Below, one piece after another: positions 37,870-46,749 of a stretch of DNA of 64,000 nt (the first letter of the stretch is position 1; every line of letters begins with the position of its first letter). Source of the DNA: an uncultured Bartonella sp. (GTDB lineage Bacteria; Pseudomonadota; Alphaproteobacteria; Rhizobiales; Rhizobiaceae); contig CAMLBF010000005.1 in assembly GCA_946478235.1 (NCBI GenBank), positions 62,001 through 126,000 of the forward strand. The letters run 5' to 3'. The translations under genes were made by a program, and so were the position numbers. The notes beneath the pieces are model-generated. The model ran no database searches, was not told where the DNA came from, and saw nothing but the letters and a program-made list of their open reading frames with translations.

Positions 37870-38517
37870 CTATTGCCCATTTGTGTTGTCAATGACAAGA
37901 CTGACACCACCACGAAAAAATAAAACTTGGCCATTTTCACGAATTTGTAATCCGTTTGCCTTCAAATGTTGTCCACCGCGAAGGATATCAACAGCCTTAT
38001 CTGTATTAAGCTGACTCGTCGACAAATTGACATCTGCCGATTGGAGCTTGGCAACCATGCCATCATCTGTCTTTATTTCGAATGGTTTATCAAACTGCAA
38101 ACGACCATTAATATTATCATAATATGCGCCAATGGCGGCAACTGCGGCCTGCCCACGTTCACCCAAGGGCAGTGCAGCGGTAATGTTTTCCAACTCGATC
38201 ATACCGGGACGGGCTGGATCCTGAACCGCTTTTCCCGCTTTTAGGGAATATGGCTTGTTTGCAGCTGTATAACCTTCAAGTTTTGGGTCGGTCATGGTCA
38301 AACGGCCATCCGAATTCTGGTCATCATTAAGCACAACAAGATCAGCAGAGCTTGGGGCTGCAAAAAATGTAAACCAAGAGAATACAAACGCAATAAAAAT
38401 AGCAAAAGCCGGCAGGAGAACCTTTAATAATCGTACACGCGTTGAATGGTGTCGTGCCGCATTAAATACAGCATCGGACTTATTACTAGCCGAAAATATC
38501 TCGGAACTATTCTTCAT
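37870..38517 (-). CDS. lptC: LPS export system protein LptC
   Basis: A 215-residue bitopic protein with one membrane helix (LLKVLLPAFAIFIAFVFSWFTFFA, about 30-53) and a periplasmic LptC beta-jellyroll fold. It connects LptB2FG to LptA. It heads the lptC-lptA-lptB operon; the gap to lptA is 54 bp from the chosen lptA start. Confidence 0.92.
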   Translation of the reverse strand: MKNSSEIFSASNKSDAVFNAARHHSTRVRLLKVLLPAFAIFIAFVFSWFTFFAAPSSADLVVLNDDQNSDGRLTMTDPKLEGYTAANKPYSLKAGKAVQDPARPGMIELENITAALPLGERGQAAVAAIGAYYDNINGRLQFDKPFEIKTDDGMVAKLQSADVNLSTSQLNTDKAVDILRGGQHLKANGLQIRENGQVLFFRGGVSLVIDNTNGQ

Positions 38518-38904
38518 TCTGCTTCCTGGCGCTTACCCTTTTTGACAACGAAACCGCTTCAACCCCTCATCACCCTTGGATTGATTTATGGCTTTTGTCT
38601 CATTTATTCAATACTGCTTTCTTTATTCAACACTGCTTTCACTATGCAGTTTTAAAAAAAACAAAACAACATACAATTAAATAATTCTTTTGCCCGCTTT
38701 CTTCCTATCTGCAACATTTTTTATCAAACAGCGTTGACGAAATGCCTATTCCAGTCAATAAACTATAGTTTAACGACGATATCTTAAGGAACAATTGTCA
38801 ACATCGGCAGTTTGTGGTTAGAAATGGTTGTTATAGCTTTATTATGAGGCTGTCAAAATAGTAAAATTTAGGACTGGCGACTCATAATAGGAATTGATTT
38901 ATTA
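38518..38904. other. Divergent spacer lptC / ihfB
   Basis: Gene-free, AT-rich. It holds the 19-bp duplication at 38603-38640 and presumably the promoters of both operons. No assignable promoter boxes. Confidence 0.5.
38603..38640. repeat. 19-bp tandem duplication
   Basis: Two adjacent 19-bp units, TTTATTCAA(T/C)ACTGCTTTC, with one mismatch. Confidence 0.75.
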
Positions 38905-38928
38905 TTGTTGTTTCATATGGAGATCATT

Positions 38929-39210
38929 GTGATCAAGTCAGAACTCGTGCAGATTATAGCCAATCGCAACCCCCATTTGTTTCAGCGCGATGTAGAAAAT
39001 ATCGTTAGTGCAATTTTTGATGAAATTTCCACGGCTCTTGCTGAAGGAAATCGTGTTGAGCTCCGCGGTTTTGGTGCTTTTTCTGTAAAGAACCGTCCAG
39101 CACGTTCAGGTCGCAATCCTCGTACAGGTGAAACTGTTTCCGTTGATGAAAAATGGGTACCATTTTTTAAAACAGGCAAGGAATTGCGTGACCGTTTGAA
39201 TAATGGATAA
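38929..39210 (+). CDS. ihfB: Integration host factor subunit beta
   Basis: A 93-residue HU/IHF protein. The GTG at 38929 is chosen because translation then begins with [10 protein letters not shown], the usual IhfB N-terminus, and GGAG lies 6 bases upstream. The DNA-bending arm [12 protein letters not shown] and [12 protein letters not shown] are present. It forms a heterodimer with IhfA and bends DNA at promoters, including sigma-54 promoters. It overlaps the next gene by 8 bp. Confidence 0.95.
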   Translation: MIKSELVQIIANRNPHLFQRDVENIVSAIFDEISTALAEGNRVELRGFGAFSVKNRPARSGRNPRTGETVSVDEKWVPFFKTGKELRDRLNNG

Positions 39211-39532
39211 AATGATGACAGCGAAACGGATTTCTTCTCTCATTATCTTGATACCGGTAGCGCTTATTCTGATTGCATTTATCATTGCCAATCGGGAAAC
39301 AGTTGCTTTATCTCTTAATCCGTTTCAGTCTCAATCTGGCAATTTGATTTTTCATGCGCCATTATTTGTATGGCTTTTTCTATTCCTTGTTATTGGCATT
39401 GTCATTGGTGGCATTACGGTGTGGTTTACCCAACACCGTTTTCGCAAAGCGTTAAAAGACGCACAGACTGAATTGCAGGGATTGAAAATGCAGTTGCCCA
39501 ATAAGGATAATCTTCCAGTCGAAAACCATTAA
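39203..39532 (+). CDS. LapA-domain (DUF1049) membrane protein
   Basis: A 109-residue protein with two membrane helices ([20 protein letters not shown] and [22 protein letters not shown]) followed by a basic coiled-coil-like stretch, matching the LapA/YciS domain. In enterobacteria LapA works with LapB in controlling LpxC and LPS assembly; whether this applies here is inference. It overlaps ihfB by 8 bp and is translationally coupled to it. Confidence 0.85.
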   Translation: MDKMMTAKRISSLIILIPVALILIAFIIANRETVALSLNPFQSQSGNLIFHAPLFVWLFLFLVIGIVIGGITVWFTQHRFRKALKDAQTELQGLKMQLPNKDNLPVENH

Positions 39533-39685
39533 TCCTGCGCTTTCTAGCGGATTAATCCAAATCTTTTCTCGTATTCCTGATTAAGATGGCTTGCTGCGAT
39601 AGAGCCATATAAATATTTAGCATCTTTTGATAAAGATGCATTATATGTATGGAATCATTACGATAACCACCGGAAAAATCGAGCA

Positions 39686-40828
39686 GTGAAACCGTCTTTC
39701 AAAAACAAAGAAAAAAGAACATCGCGGGTATCACGCGATAATGCCCCGAAAAAAGCACGGACGCAAAAGCCGGCTCTAACAGCTGCATCTGGTGACAGCA
39801 AATTTCACGTGAAACCGAGGCGCGCGCCATCTCACATTTTAGACGAGACTGTAAAAGATAAAGCGCCTAAGGAAACCATTAACACGCCCAGCACCGATAC
39901 GCTCAAATTTTTCCAACCGCGACCAACAGGTATGCGACCACAAGAACGTCTACCCATTATAATGGAAACGACTGCCAGTGCCGATTATGCCCTGATTGAT
40001 AGTGGAAATGGGCGAAAGCTGGAACGTTATGGCGCTTTGCGTATCATTCGCCCAGAGGGACAAGCCTTGTGGCAACCTGCCTTAAGTGAAAAAGAGTGGG
40101 AAAATGTCGATGCAATTTTCACCGGTAATACCGATGAGGAAGGTATGGGGCGTTGGAATTTTCCCAAGCAACCACTGGGTGAGACTTGGCCACTTGAATG
40201 GAATGGAATGCCATTTCTTGGCCGTTTTACATCATTTCGTCATGTGGGTGTTTTCCCTGAACAGGATGCCCATTGGCGCTATATGGAAGGTTTGATTAAA
40301 TCGGCAAAATGCCCAGTCAAAGTATTAAACCTGTTTGGATATACGGGGCTTGCTTCACTCATTGCGGCTCGTGCGGGTGCAGAAGTGACCCATGTTGATG
40401 CTTCCAAAAAAGCTATTCTTTGGGCTAAGGAAAATCAGGAAATGGCTGGACTGACTGATCGCCCTATTCGCTGGATTTGTGATGATGCGGTCAAGTTTGT
40501 CGAACGTGAAAAACGGCGTGAAAAAAGCTATGACATTATTTTGCTCGATCCACCAGCCTATGGACGTGGGCCACATGGCGAGGTCTGGCAACTTTTTGAC
40601 CACTTGCCAGATATGGTAAAAAGCTGTCGGGCTATTCTGTCGGACACACCCTTAGCTGTTATCCTGACTGCCTACTCTATTCGTGCTTCATTTTATGCCA
40701 TTCATGAATTGATGCGTGATGAATTTACTGGCCTTGGCGGCACAGTCGAGTCTGGTGAATTGATTTTGCGTGAAGAACAGGCACACCGCGCCTTATCAAC
40801 CTCTTTGTTTAGCCGTTGGATTGCTTAA
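39686..40828 (+). CDS. Class I SAM-dependent rRNA methyltransferase (RlmI/RlmK-like)
   Basis: A 380-residue protein with a basic, disordered N-terminus (about 1-70) and a C-terminal RlmI-type domain: motif I VLNLFGYTGLASLIAARAGA, acidic motif VDASKKAI and catalytic-type ILLDPPAYGRG. The fold methylates cytosine or guanine in rRNA. The GTG at 39686 is uncertain, because the ribosome site is weak and the conserved domain begins near residue 73. An 8-bp hairpin (GCATCTTT/AAAGATGC) lies just upstream at 39620-39639. Confidence 0.85.
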   Translation: MKPSFKNKEKRTSRVSRDNAPKKARTQKPALTAASGDSKFHVKPRRAPSHILDETVKDKAPKETINTPSTDTLKFFQPRPTGMRPQERLPIIMETTASADYALIDSGNGRKLERYGALRIIRPEGQALWQPALSEKEWENVDAIFTGNTDEEGMGRWNFPKQPLGETWPLEWNGMPFLGRFTSFRHVGVFPEQDAHWRYMEGLIKSAKCPVKVLNLFGYTGLASLIAARAGAEVTHVDASKKAILWAKENQEMAGLTDRPIRWICDDAVKFVEREKRREKSYDIILLDPPAYGRGPHGEVWQLFDHLPDMVKSCRAILSDTPLAVILTAYSIRASFYAIHELMRDEFTGLGGTVESGELILREEQAHRALSTSLFSRWIA

Positions 40829-40829
40829 A

Positions 40830-41678
40830 ATGACACAAAAACATATGGGCCAAGTTAAAGAAATTACTTCACTTGCCAATCCTATTATTAAGGACATGAA
40901 AGCCTTAAGCCTCAAGAAAAACCGTGATCGTGAAGGTGTTTTCATGGCAGAGGGTCTGAAACTTGTTATTGATGCATTAGACCTTGGCTGGACCATTCGT
41001 ACATTTTTGTTTTCCAAAGCCGGTCTTGGCAATCCTATTATTGAGAAAACCGCAGCTCGCACCAAAGCAGCCGGTGGTTTGATTATTGAAGCCTCACAAA
41101 AGGTCATGGAATCTGTCACACGTCGTGATAACCCACAAATGGTTGTTGGCGTGTTCGAGCAGCGTTGGCTACCCATTGAAACTTTGCAGGCAAAAGGCGA
41201 TGATGTTTACATTGCCCTTGACCGGGTTAGAGATCCTGGCAATCTTGGCACGATAATTCGCACCGCAGATGCTGTTGGTGCCAAAGGATTAATTCTTGTT
41301 GGGGATACGACAGATCCGTTTTCATTAGAAACGGTCAGAGCCACAATGGGGTCAATTTTTGCTATGCCCTTATATCGCTTGAGTGCCGATGCATTTTTAC
41401 AATGGCGCAAAAATTTCAAAGGAACGATTATCGGTACGCATTTGAAAGGCTCTGTCGATTATCGCACAATAGATTATAGCAAAGGTCCAACCATATTGTT
41501 TATGGGAAATGAACAACAAGGATTGCCAGATAATCTTGCCGATAGTTGCGATACATTGGCTCGCATTCCTCAAGCTGGACGCGCCGATTCCCTTAATCTT
41601 GCTGTTGCAACAGGTGTGATGCTTTATGAAATCCGCCGCAATACAATAGCGCTTGACCCACGTGAGGCGCGGTCATGA
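40830..41678 (+). CDS. TrmH/SpoU-family RNA 2'-O-methyltransferase
   Basis: A 283-residue SPOUT enzyme with an N-terminal RNA-binding subdomain and the three SpoU motifs: ALDRVRDPGNLGTIIRTADA, TILFMGNEQQGLP and IPQAGRADSLNLAVATGVMLYE, which form the trefoil-knot SAM site. The substrate (rRNA or tRNA) cannot be told from sequence. It starts one base after the upstream methyltransferase stop, and its own stop overlaps lspA by 4 bp (ATGA). Confidence 0.9.
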   Translation: MTQKHMGQVKEITSLANPIIKDMKALSLKKNRDREGVFMAEGLKLVIDALDLGWTIRTFLFSKAGLGNPIIEKTAARTKAAGGLIIEASQKVMESVTRRDNPQMVVGVFEQRWLPIETLQAKGDDVYIALDRVRDPGNLGTIIRTADAVGAKGLILVGDTTDPFSLETVRATMGSIFAMPLYRLSADAFLQWRKNFKGTIIGTHLKGSVDYRTIDYSKGPTILFMGNEQQGLPDNLADSCDTLARIPQAGRADSLNLAVATGVMLYEIRRNTIALDPREARS

Positions 41679-42151
41679 CACGAAAATCCGCAGCGTTACT
41701 CATTTTGGGTCTTTTGATCACAGTTGGGCTGGATCAGGCAATTAAATCTTGGGTCATTCATACGCTCGCCGTTGGCGACGAAATTGTGTTGCTGCCGTTT
41801 CTTTCGCTTTATCATGCAAGAAATACCGGCATCGCTTTTTCCATGCTGTCTTCTTTCTCTGATTGGGGACTTATTGCACTGACGATTGTTATCATCGGAT
41901 TTGTCATCTGGTTATGGAAAAACGCTGGCCCAGAAAAGTCATTATCCCGATTTGGTTTTTTACTGGTCATTGGTGGGGCGATTGGCAATTTGATAGATCG
42001 TGTACGCTTTCATTATGTGATAGACTACATTTCATTCCACATTGATGGTGTCTTTTCCTTCGCCATTTTTAATCTGGCAGATGCATTCATTACGGTTGGT
42101 GCGTGCTTTATAATCCTTGACGAAATCATCATCTGGTTGAAATCCCGATAA
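41675..42151 (+). CDS. lspA: Lipoprotein signal peptidase
   Basis: A 158-residue four-helix membrane aspartyl protease that cleaves prolipoprotein signal peptides. The signatures are RNTGIAFSML, GGAIGNLIDRVRFHYVIDYI (first catalytic Asp) and FNLADAFITVGA (second Asp). It overlaps the upstream methyltransferase as ATGA. Confidence 0.96.
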   Translation: MTRKSAALLILGLLITVGLDQAIKSWVIHTLAVGDEIVLLPFLSLYHARNTGIAFSMLSSFSDWGLIALTIVIIGFVIWLWKNAGPEKSLSRFGFLLVIGGAIGNLIDRVRFHYVIDYISFHIDGVFSFAIFNLADAFITVGACFIILDEIIIWLKSR

Positions 42152-42498
42152 GCCAAAATACCCCTATCGGGAACAAAATAGCACTTTGTGCCGTTATATG
42201 CTTCGTTGGTGTTACCAAAGGCATGATGATCGTTTTCTCTTCTATTGGAAGCATCATCAATATTTAATGGTAAATACTGGCAATATCTGTGGTGAATACT
42301 GGTCATAACCGTTAACCTTTGTCTGGCGAGATTAATACTTCATTAATCATCAATTTGTGCTTTTGTGCACTGCCATAAAAAAGTCACTTTCCGGTCATTG
42401 TCGTGCAACATCAAAGGTCTAAATCGGTGTTTGTAAAATAACGGTAATACCCGTTTATTCATCTGTTTTATTGGCTAATTGCCTAAAGGAGCATTGAA
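42152..42498. other. Spacer lspA to OlsB-like gene
   Basis: A 347-bp gene-free region. A weak hairpin (CCCGATA/TATCGGG, 42144-42171) lies at the lspA end without a T-run, and a 22-bp tandem duplication lies at 42269-42312. Confidence 0.5.
42269..42312. repeat. 22-bp tandem duplication
   Basis: Two adjacent 22-bp units, each containing GGT(A/G)AATACTGG. Confidence 0.7.
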
Positions 42499-43248
42499 AT
42501 GACTGCCTATGCACGGACACTTCTTAAGCAGTCTCATTATGAGACTCGTGAAGGAACAGATTCGGCAATTCTTGCAACTCTTGGATCATTGGAAGCTCGT
42601 GTTGTTGATGCTTCAAACTTGTTGAATGAAACCAGTTGTCAATTGGCTGTCCAAAATGACGTGGATGCTCAATCGGAATTTTTTATTGTTATTACAGAAA
42701 AACAAACGCCTACCGAGATCATGGCGCTATGCCGCATGACTCTTGCCGGGCATATGCATTCGAATAAAAAACTGAAAGCTATTGGTCTTAGTGAACAGCT
42801 GGAAATTGAATTTGGTCAGGCTGCGCCGCGTTTGCTAACAATTGCCCCCTTTGAATTTACCGACAAAAATAAAGCACATCGTGCGCAAGGGCTTTTATGG
42901 CAGGCAATTGCAAGATTTTGCACCTTGAAAAATGTCGATTATGTCATTGGCAGTTTAGCGTTTAATAGTCGCTATCCAGCGGCCCATGCATTGGAGCTAT
43001 CTTATCTTTATCATTTTTGCCGCTCACAATCGGGCGTGCTGGTTAAAGCCAATCATGGGGTCACGATGGATATTATGCCAGAAGAAGCAATACGCCCCAA
43101 TGAAGCCTTTTCATCCTTGCCACCAATGCTGCGCTATTGTTTACGTATTGGTGCCAAAGTGGGTGAAAATGCTATCGTTGACCACTTAAAAAACCAAACG
43201 CGTGTTTTGTTGCTTTTCTCTGCCCGCTCTATTTATGCCAGAAAATAA
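42499..43248 (+). CDS. Divergent OlsB-like GNAT acyltransferase
   Basis: A 249-residue protein. GSLEARVV (29-36), LLWQAIARF (132-140), HALELSYLYHF (163-173) and LPPMLRYCLRIGAKVGENAIVDH (207-229) align in order with ornithine/lysine N-acyltransferase OlsB, which makes lyso-ornithine lipid from acyl-ACP. Two blocks usual in OlsB are not visible: the Arg/Tyr-rich helix after the first strand and the ELGRSCV-like strand, replaced here by LLTIAPFEF (112-120). It may be a changed-specificity or inactive relative. AAAGGAG precedes the ATG. It is a single gene with its own terminator and no olsA neighbour. Confidence 0.6.
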   Translation: MTAYARTLLKQSHYETREGTDSAILATLGSLEARVVDASNLLNETSCQLAVQNDVDAQSEFFIVITEKQTPTEIMALCRMTLAGHMHSNKKLKAIGLSEQLEIEFGQAAPRLLTIAPFEFTDKNKAHRAQGLLWQAIARFCTLKNVDYVIGSLAFNSRYPAAHALELSYLYHFCRSQSGVLVKANHGVTMDIMPEEAIRPNEAFSSLPPMLRYCLRIGAKVGENAIVDHLKNQTRVLLLFSARSIYARK

Positions 43249-43301
43249 CAACAATCACCGTACTCTCTACTTTACAAAGCTACTTTGATTGTTCGTTTAT
43301 G

Positions 43302-43335
43302 AAAAATGCCGGCATTGAACTACCGGCATTTTTGT
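43302..43335 (+). terminator. Terminator, probably bidirectional
   Basis: AAAATGCCGG pairs with CCGGCATTTT around a 10-base loop and is followed by T on both strands. It lies between the convergent OlsB-like and PheC-like genes. Confidence 0.8.
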
Positions 43336-43406
43336 CATAAACATCACAAAATCATAGCTTTATGCCTGTCTTTTAAAAATCAAACCACGGCCATTTATAA
43401 TCGCTA

Positions 43407-44171
43407 TCAATTCAACCATTTCTCGGCAAATACGTGATATTCACTGCTCATTGTGGATCGTAACCAGTTATCGACATAACGTTTCCATGTGGCGTCGCCT
43501 TTCGGCAACATATAACCGCGCTCGCCATAAGCTAATATTGGCCCCTTTCCCTTATTCATAAGGCAAATTGTATTGGTTGGATCGTAAAAGTTTGCCAATT
43601 CATCTGTAATTACAACATCGGCTTTTTCATCCATAATATTCTGGCGAATGACATTAATATTATCGAACACTTGCCGTTGCGCATTCGGTAATTGTTTCCG
43701 CGCAAAAGCGTCATTTGCATCACCATCAATCTCGTTTACCCGAACATTTTTGTTATTAAGATCATTAAGCGACCGATACTTATCCGTATCTTTGCAACGG
43801 ATATAAGCAACCTTGCGATCCATCAACATTGCTTCTGTCATATAAACCTGTTGTTGCCGTTCTAATGTTATGGAAATGCCACCCACCGCTATATCGCATT
43901 TATTGGCAATAAATTCTGATACCAGACTTTTCCAACTTATCTGTTTAAATTCGATTTTTGCATCCAAAGATTCGGCCAATGATTGTGCCATCGAGATATC
44001 AAGCCCCTCAAATGTACCGTGCTCTTTGCGCATGGTATAGGGGCTATAATTGCCGGTTGTGCAAACACGTAGTGTTTTGCTTTCCAACACCTTGTCCAAT
44101 GTCGAGGGTTCCGCATAAGCGTTGCCAATCATACAAATAAGTCCAAAGCTCAAGAGAAATAATTTTTTCAT
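43407..44171 (-). CDS. PheC-like periplasmic protein, copy 1 (catalytic Glu replaced by Ala)
   Basis: A 254-residue secreted protein with a signal peptide ending AYA (20) and a solute-binding fold closely matching periplasmic cyclohexadienyl dehydratase (PheC): LDKVLESKTLRVCTTG, DIAVGGISITLERQQQ, YMLPKGDATWKRYVDNWL. Aligned to Pseudomonas PheC from memory, Trp80 and Lys120 match Trp60 and Lys100, but the position of catalytic Glu173 is Ala193 (VITDELANF). It is therefore probably a binding protein or has another activity. The ATG at 44171 has GAGTG upstream; GTG 44180 is an alternative. No ABC permease or ATPase is nearby. Confidence 0.85.
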   Translation of the reverse strand: MKKLFLLSFGLICMIGNAYAEPSTLDKVLESKTLRVCTTGNYSPYTMRKEHGTFEGLDISMAQSLAESLDAKIEFKQISWKSLVSEFIANKCDIAVGGISITLERQQQVYMTEAMLMDRKVAYIRCKDTDKYRSLNDLNNKNVRVNEIDGDANDAFARKQLPNAQRQVFDNINVIRQNIMDEKADVVITDELANFYDPTNTICLMNKGKGPILAYGERGYMLPKGDATWKRYVDNWLRSTMSSEYHVFAEKWLN

Positions 44172-44382
44172 ATTCGGCACACTCTATGGGAAAAATGGTT
44201 TTATAAAATTTTATGCAATTCTTTTCGTTTACGACACAAATGATAAAAATCCACCAGCTGATCTATTCCAGACTTAAGGATATTTACGCAATATAATCTG
44301 CATGCTTAAAAGATTTCATCATGAATAATAAAGCTCGGTTGTATTCTATCCAAAGTGATGATTGCTTCCAGCATATTGAATG

Positions 44383-45159
44383 TTACTGCAACCATTGTTG
44401 TTGAATTTTGTAATAAGCACCGGTTTTCTTGGTAATTCTCAACCATTGGTCAACATATAATTTCCAAGTGTCATCGCCTTTAGGAAGCATATAACTTTGT
44501 TCGCTGGCAAAAAATTCCGTTGAACACAAGCTAGGATAATTGCGCAGCTCATATTCTGCTTGTGTCATGTCGGTAATCATTACATCAGCTTTTTTCTCGA
44601 CGAGATTTTGAAAAATCACATGAACATCATCAAAAGCTTCAATTTTTACACCTTCAGGAGCGGATTTACGGACAATGGCTTCGTTGGTGTCATTTGCATG
44701 AACATTGACTCGGATCTTATCTGGATCCTTGACCGGCTCTTCGTCATAAAACAGCATTTCGTATTTTTCTTTATCTTCACAACGCCCGATTTGTGATAAA
44801 CCTTTCATATCCGTTGCATCAGAAACATAAACTTTTCTTTGCCGCTCAAGTGTTGATGTAATTCCGCCTACGGCAATATCACATTTGCTTGCCACAAAAT
44901 CTTCAACCAAGGTTTTCCAGCTTATTGGAACAAATTCTATTTTTGCATCAAGAGATTGCGCCAAAGACTCCACCATGGCAATGTCTATGCCCTCATAAGT
45001 GCCATCTGCCTTTTTAAAGCTATAAGGTTTATAATCACCCGTAGTGCAAACATGCAAAGTTTTACTCTGCAAAACCTTATCCAAGGTTGATGTTTCAGCA
45101 TAAGCAATTTTGCTGAAAGACATAAAAATAAGCGTTATAAAAAACAGTTTTTTCATCAT
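44383..45159 (-). CDS. PheC-like periplasmic protein, copy 2 (catalytic Glu replaced by Gln)
   Basis: A 258-residue paralogue with a signal peptide ending AYA (21) and the same fold: LDKVLQSKTLHVCTTGDYKP, DIAVGGITSTLERQRK, YMLPKGDDTWKLYVDQWL. Trp81 is kept, but the position of PheC Lys100 is Leu121 and that of Glu173 is Gln200 (MITDMTQAE). It has an insertion after RCEDKEKYEM relative to the other copies. Loss of both residues argues against dehydratase activity. AGAGAT precedes two adjacent ATGs. It stands 211 bp from copy 1 and 243 bp from copy 3, so each may have its own promoter. Confidence 0.85.
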   Translation of the reverse strand: MMKKLFFITLIFMSFSKIAYAETSTLDKVLQSKTLHVCTTGDYKPYSFKKADGTYEGIDIAMVESLAQSLDAKIEFVPISWKTLVEDFVASKCDIAVGGITSTLERQRKVYVSDATDMKGLSQIGRCEDKEKYEMLFYDEEPVKDPDKIRVNVHANDTNEAIVRKSAPEGVKIEAFDDVHVIFQNLVEKKADVMITDMTQAEYELRNYPSLCSTEFFASEQSYMLPKGDDTWKLYVDQWLRITKKTGAYYKIQQQWLQ

Positions 45160-45402
45160 ATCTCTAAAAGTGGTATAAATATTTCATCGTATAAACACAC
45201 AATTCATAAGAGATGAGTTTTCCATTGAATTGGTGTTCTTCTCAAAATACTTCATTTTTTTGCTATTTTTCACTTAAAACAGCAAGAATGTTTCCTTTAT
45301 CAATGTTTGACAATTTCTTGTGAAACAAAGTTTATAATCAATCTCTGTGCATCATAATTGCCAAACTGAAATAGCTATACGAATTTGCAACCCGACGGGC
45401 TA

Positions 45403-46170
45403 TCACTTGAGCCATTCGGCTTGGATAAGATTATACTCGCCATTTTTCTTGGTTAGCCGCAACCATTGGTCGACATAAAATTTCCAAGTTAGATCACCTT
45501 TCGGAAGCATATAAGCCTTTTCCAAAAATAGTAACGGCACATCTGGATTGACGACACATAAGGTTGGGTAATAGCGTTTTTGATAGCGTGCCTCTGATGC
45601 ATCGGTAATCATTACATCGGCTTTCATATCAACAAGATTTTGGAAAATAATCGTGTTGTCATGAAAAAGCTCAAGCTGCGCTTGCGGCATAAATTTATGC
45701 ACGAATGCTTCATTTGTGCCGCCAGCAGGTTCTATAGCACGAACGTCCTTCTGGTTCAGTTTTTCTATCGTATCGTATTTGTCCTTATCTTCACAACGAA
45801 CAAATGGAACTTTTCCGTCGACGTCCAGAGGCTCAGACATATAAGCTTTTTGTTGTCGAGCCAGTGAAATTGAAATACCGCCCATGGCAATATCACATTT
45901 ATCGGCTAGAAAATCGTCCATCAATGTTTTCCACGTTGTTGGAACGAACGTGACTTTCACATTCAATGTCGCAGCAAGTGAATTGGCCATCGAAATATCA
46001 ATGCCCTCATAGGTGCCATCCGATTTACGAAATGTGTATGGTTTATAATCGCCTGTGGTACAAACACGCAAATTTTTGCTTTCCAATACCTTATCCAGTT
46101 TGGAAGGCTCGGCATAAGCGTGTCCCCCTATCATGGAAAAAACTGCCATAAACAGAAATAACTTTTTCAT
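45403..46170 (-). CDS. pheC: Probable periplasmic cyclohexadienyl dehydratase, copy 3
   Basis: A 255-residue protein with a signal peptide ending AYA (20). This copy keeps the residues I recall as catalytic in Pseudomonas PheC: Trp80, Lys120 (DGKVPFVRC) and Glu193 (MITDASEAR). GGTNEAF and FLEKAYMLPKGD also match. The enzyme converts prephenate to phenylpyruvate and arogenate to phenylalanine in the periplasm, a side route to Phe. One PheC active-site Asn (Asn128) appears to be Pro here, so activity is likely but not certain. The ATG at 46170 has GGGGAT upstream. It is the first transcribed of three tandem paralogues. Confidence 0.75.
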   Translation of the reverse strand: MKKLFLFMAVFSMIGGHAYAEPSKLDKVLESKNLRVCTTGDYKPYTFRKSDGTYEGIDISMANSLAATLNVKVTFVPTTWKTLMDDFLADKCDIAMGGISISLARQQKAYMSEPLDVDGKVPFVRCEDKDKYDTIEKLNQKDVRAIEPAGGTNEAFVHKFMPQAQLELFHDNTIIFQNLVDMKADVMITDASEARYQKRYYPTLCVVNPDVPLLFLEKAYMLPKGDLTWKFYVDQWLRLTKKNGEYNLIQAEWLK

Positions 46171-46402
46171 AATATCCCCGACTTGAAACATAACCTCAAT
46201 GTTGGCCTATGATTGTTCAGAAAAGCCAAAAATAATCCAACCGCTGTCAGTATCATTTCAAAAAATGCTGTAACCGACTCTTCAAAAACCTTTTTATAAA
46301 AGAAAATTATCAATTCTGGCTTAACAAACCGACAATAGCGCGAGATTAATTCGGCCTCAAATATACTTATCCCGTTTTGCGCTATATTGAAGCGCTGGCG
46401 CT

Positions 46403-46444
46403 TTTTTAGCGACTGGAACAATATTTTTAGTGACTGGAACAATA
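46403..46444. repeat. 21-bp tandem duplication
   Basis: Two adjacent 21-bp units, TTTTTAG(C/T)GACTGGAACAAT plus A, with one mismatch. Confidence 0.8.
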
Positions 46445-46465
46445 ATTGCTTTGTTTTGAACATAT

Positions 46466-46509
46466 GAAACCAGCGTTTAAAACGTCTGAAACTAGCGTTT
46501 AAGATGTAC
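46466..46509. repeat. 22-bp tandem duplication
   Basis: Two adjacent 22-bp units, each starting GAAAC(C/T)AGCGTTTAA. Confidence 0.75.
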
Positions 46510-46540
46510 AAAGTCTTTTGATTGACCAGACGTAAATTAC

Positions 46541-46600
46541 CTATTGAGCGATATTGACCCGATTAAGCAATGTTGACCCTGCTGAGCAGTGTTAGCCCTG
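46541..46600. repeat. Three units of about 20 bp
   Basis: Three consecutive units of 21, 20 and 19 bp, each with AGC then TGTT or TATT then (G)ACCC or AGCCC. A partial fourth may follow. Confidence 0.6.
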
Positions 46601-46749
46601 TTAAACGACCACAAGATTTAAGTTCAGTCGAGAGTATCGTACATAGTTTGATACCAACGATATATTTGTGCTTATCACACCTTTGTATAAGCATAATTAT
46701 TTTATATCAGCCGTTTGTTTATGATTTATAATATGCTGCAGTTTTGCTT

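Noticed and set aside
43407-46170. Simple annotation as amino-acid ABC transporter binding proteins
   Set aside because: All three match periplasmic cyclohexadienyl dehydratase more specifically, and no transporter subunits are adjacent; binding remains possible for copies 1 and 2.
46167-46511. 114-residue minus-strand open frame upstream of pheC
   Set aside because: It consists largely of tandem-repeat spacer sequence, has no ribosome site or recognisable domain, and runs into the pheC start region.
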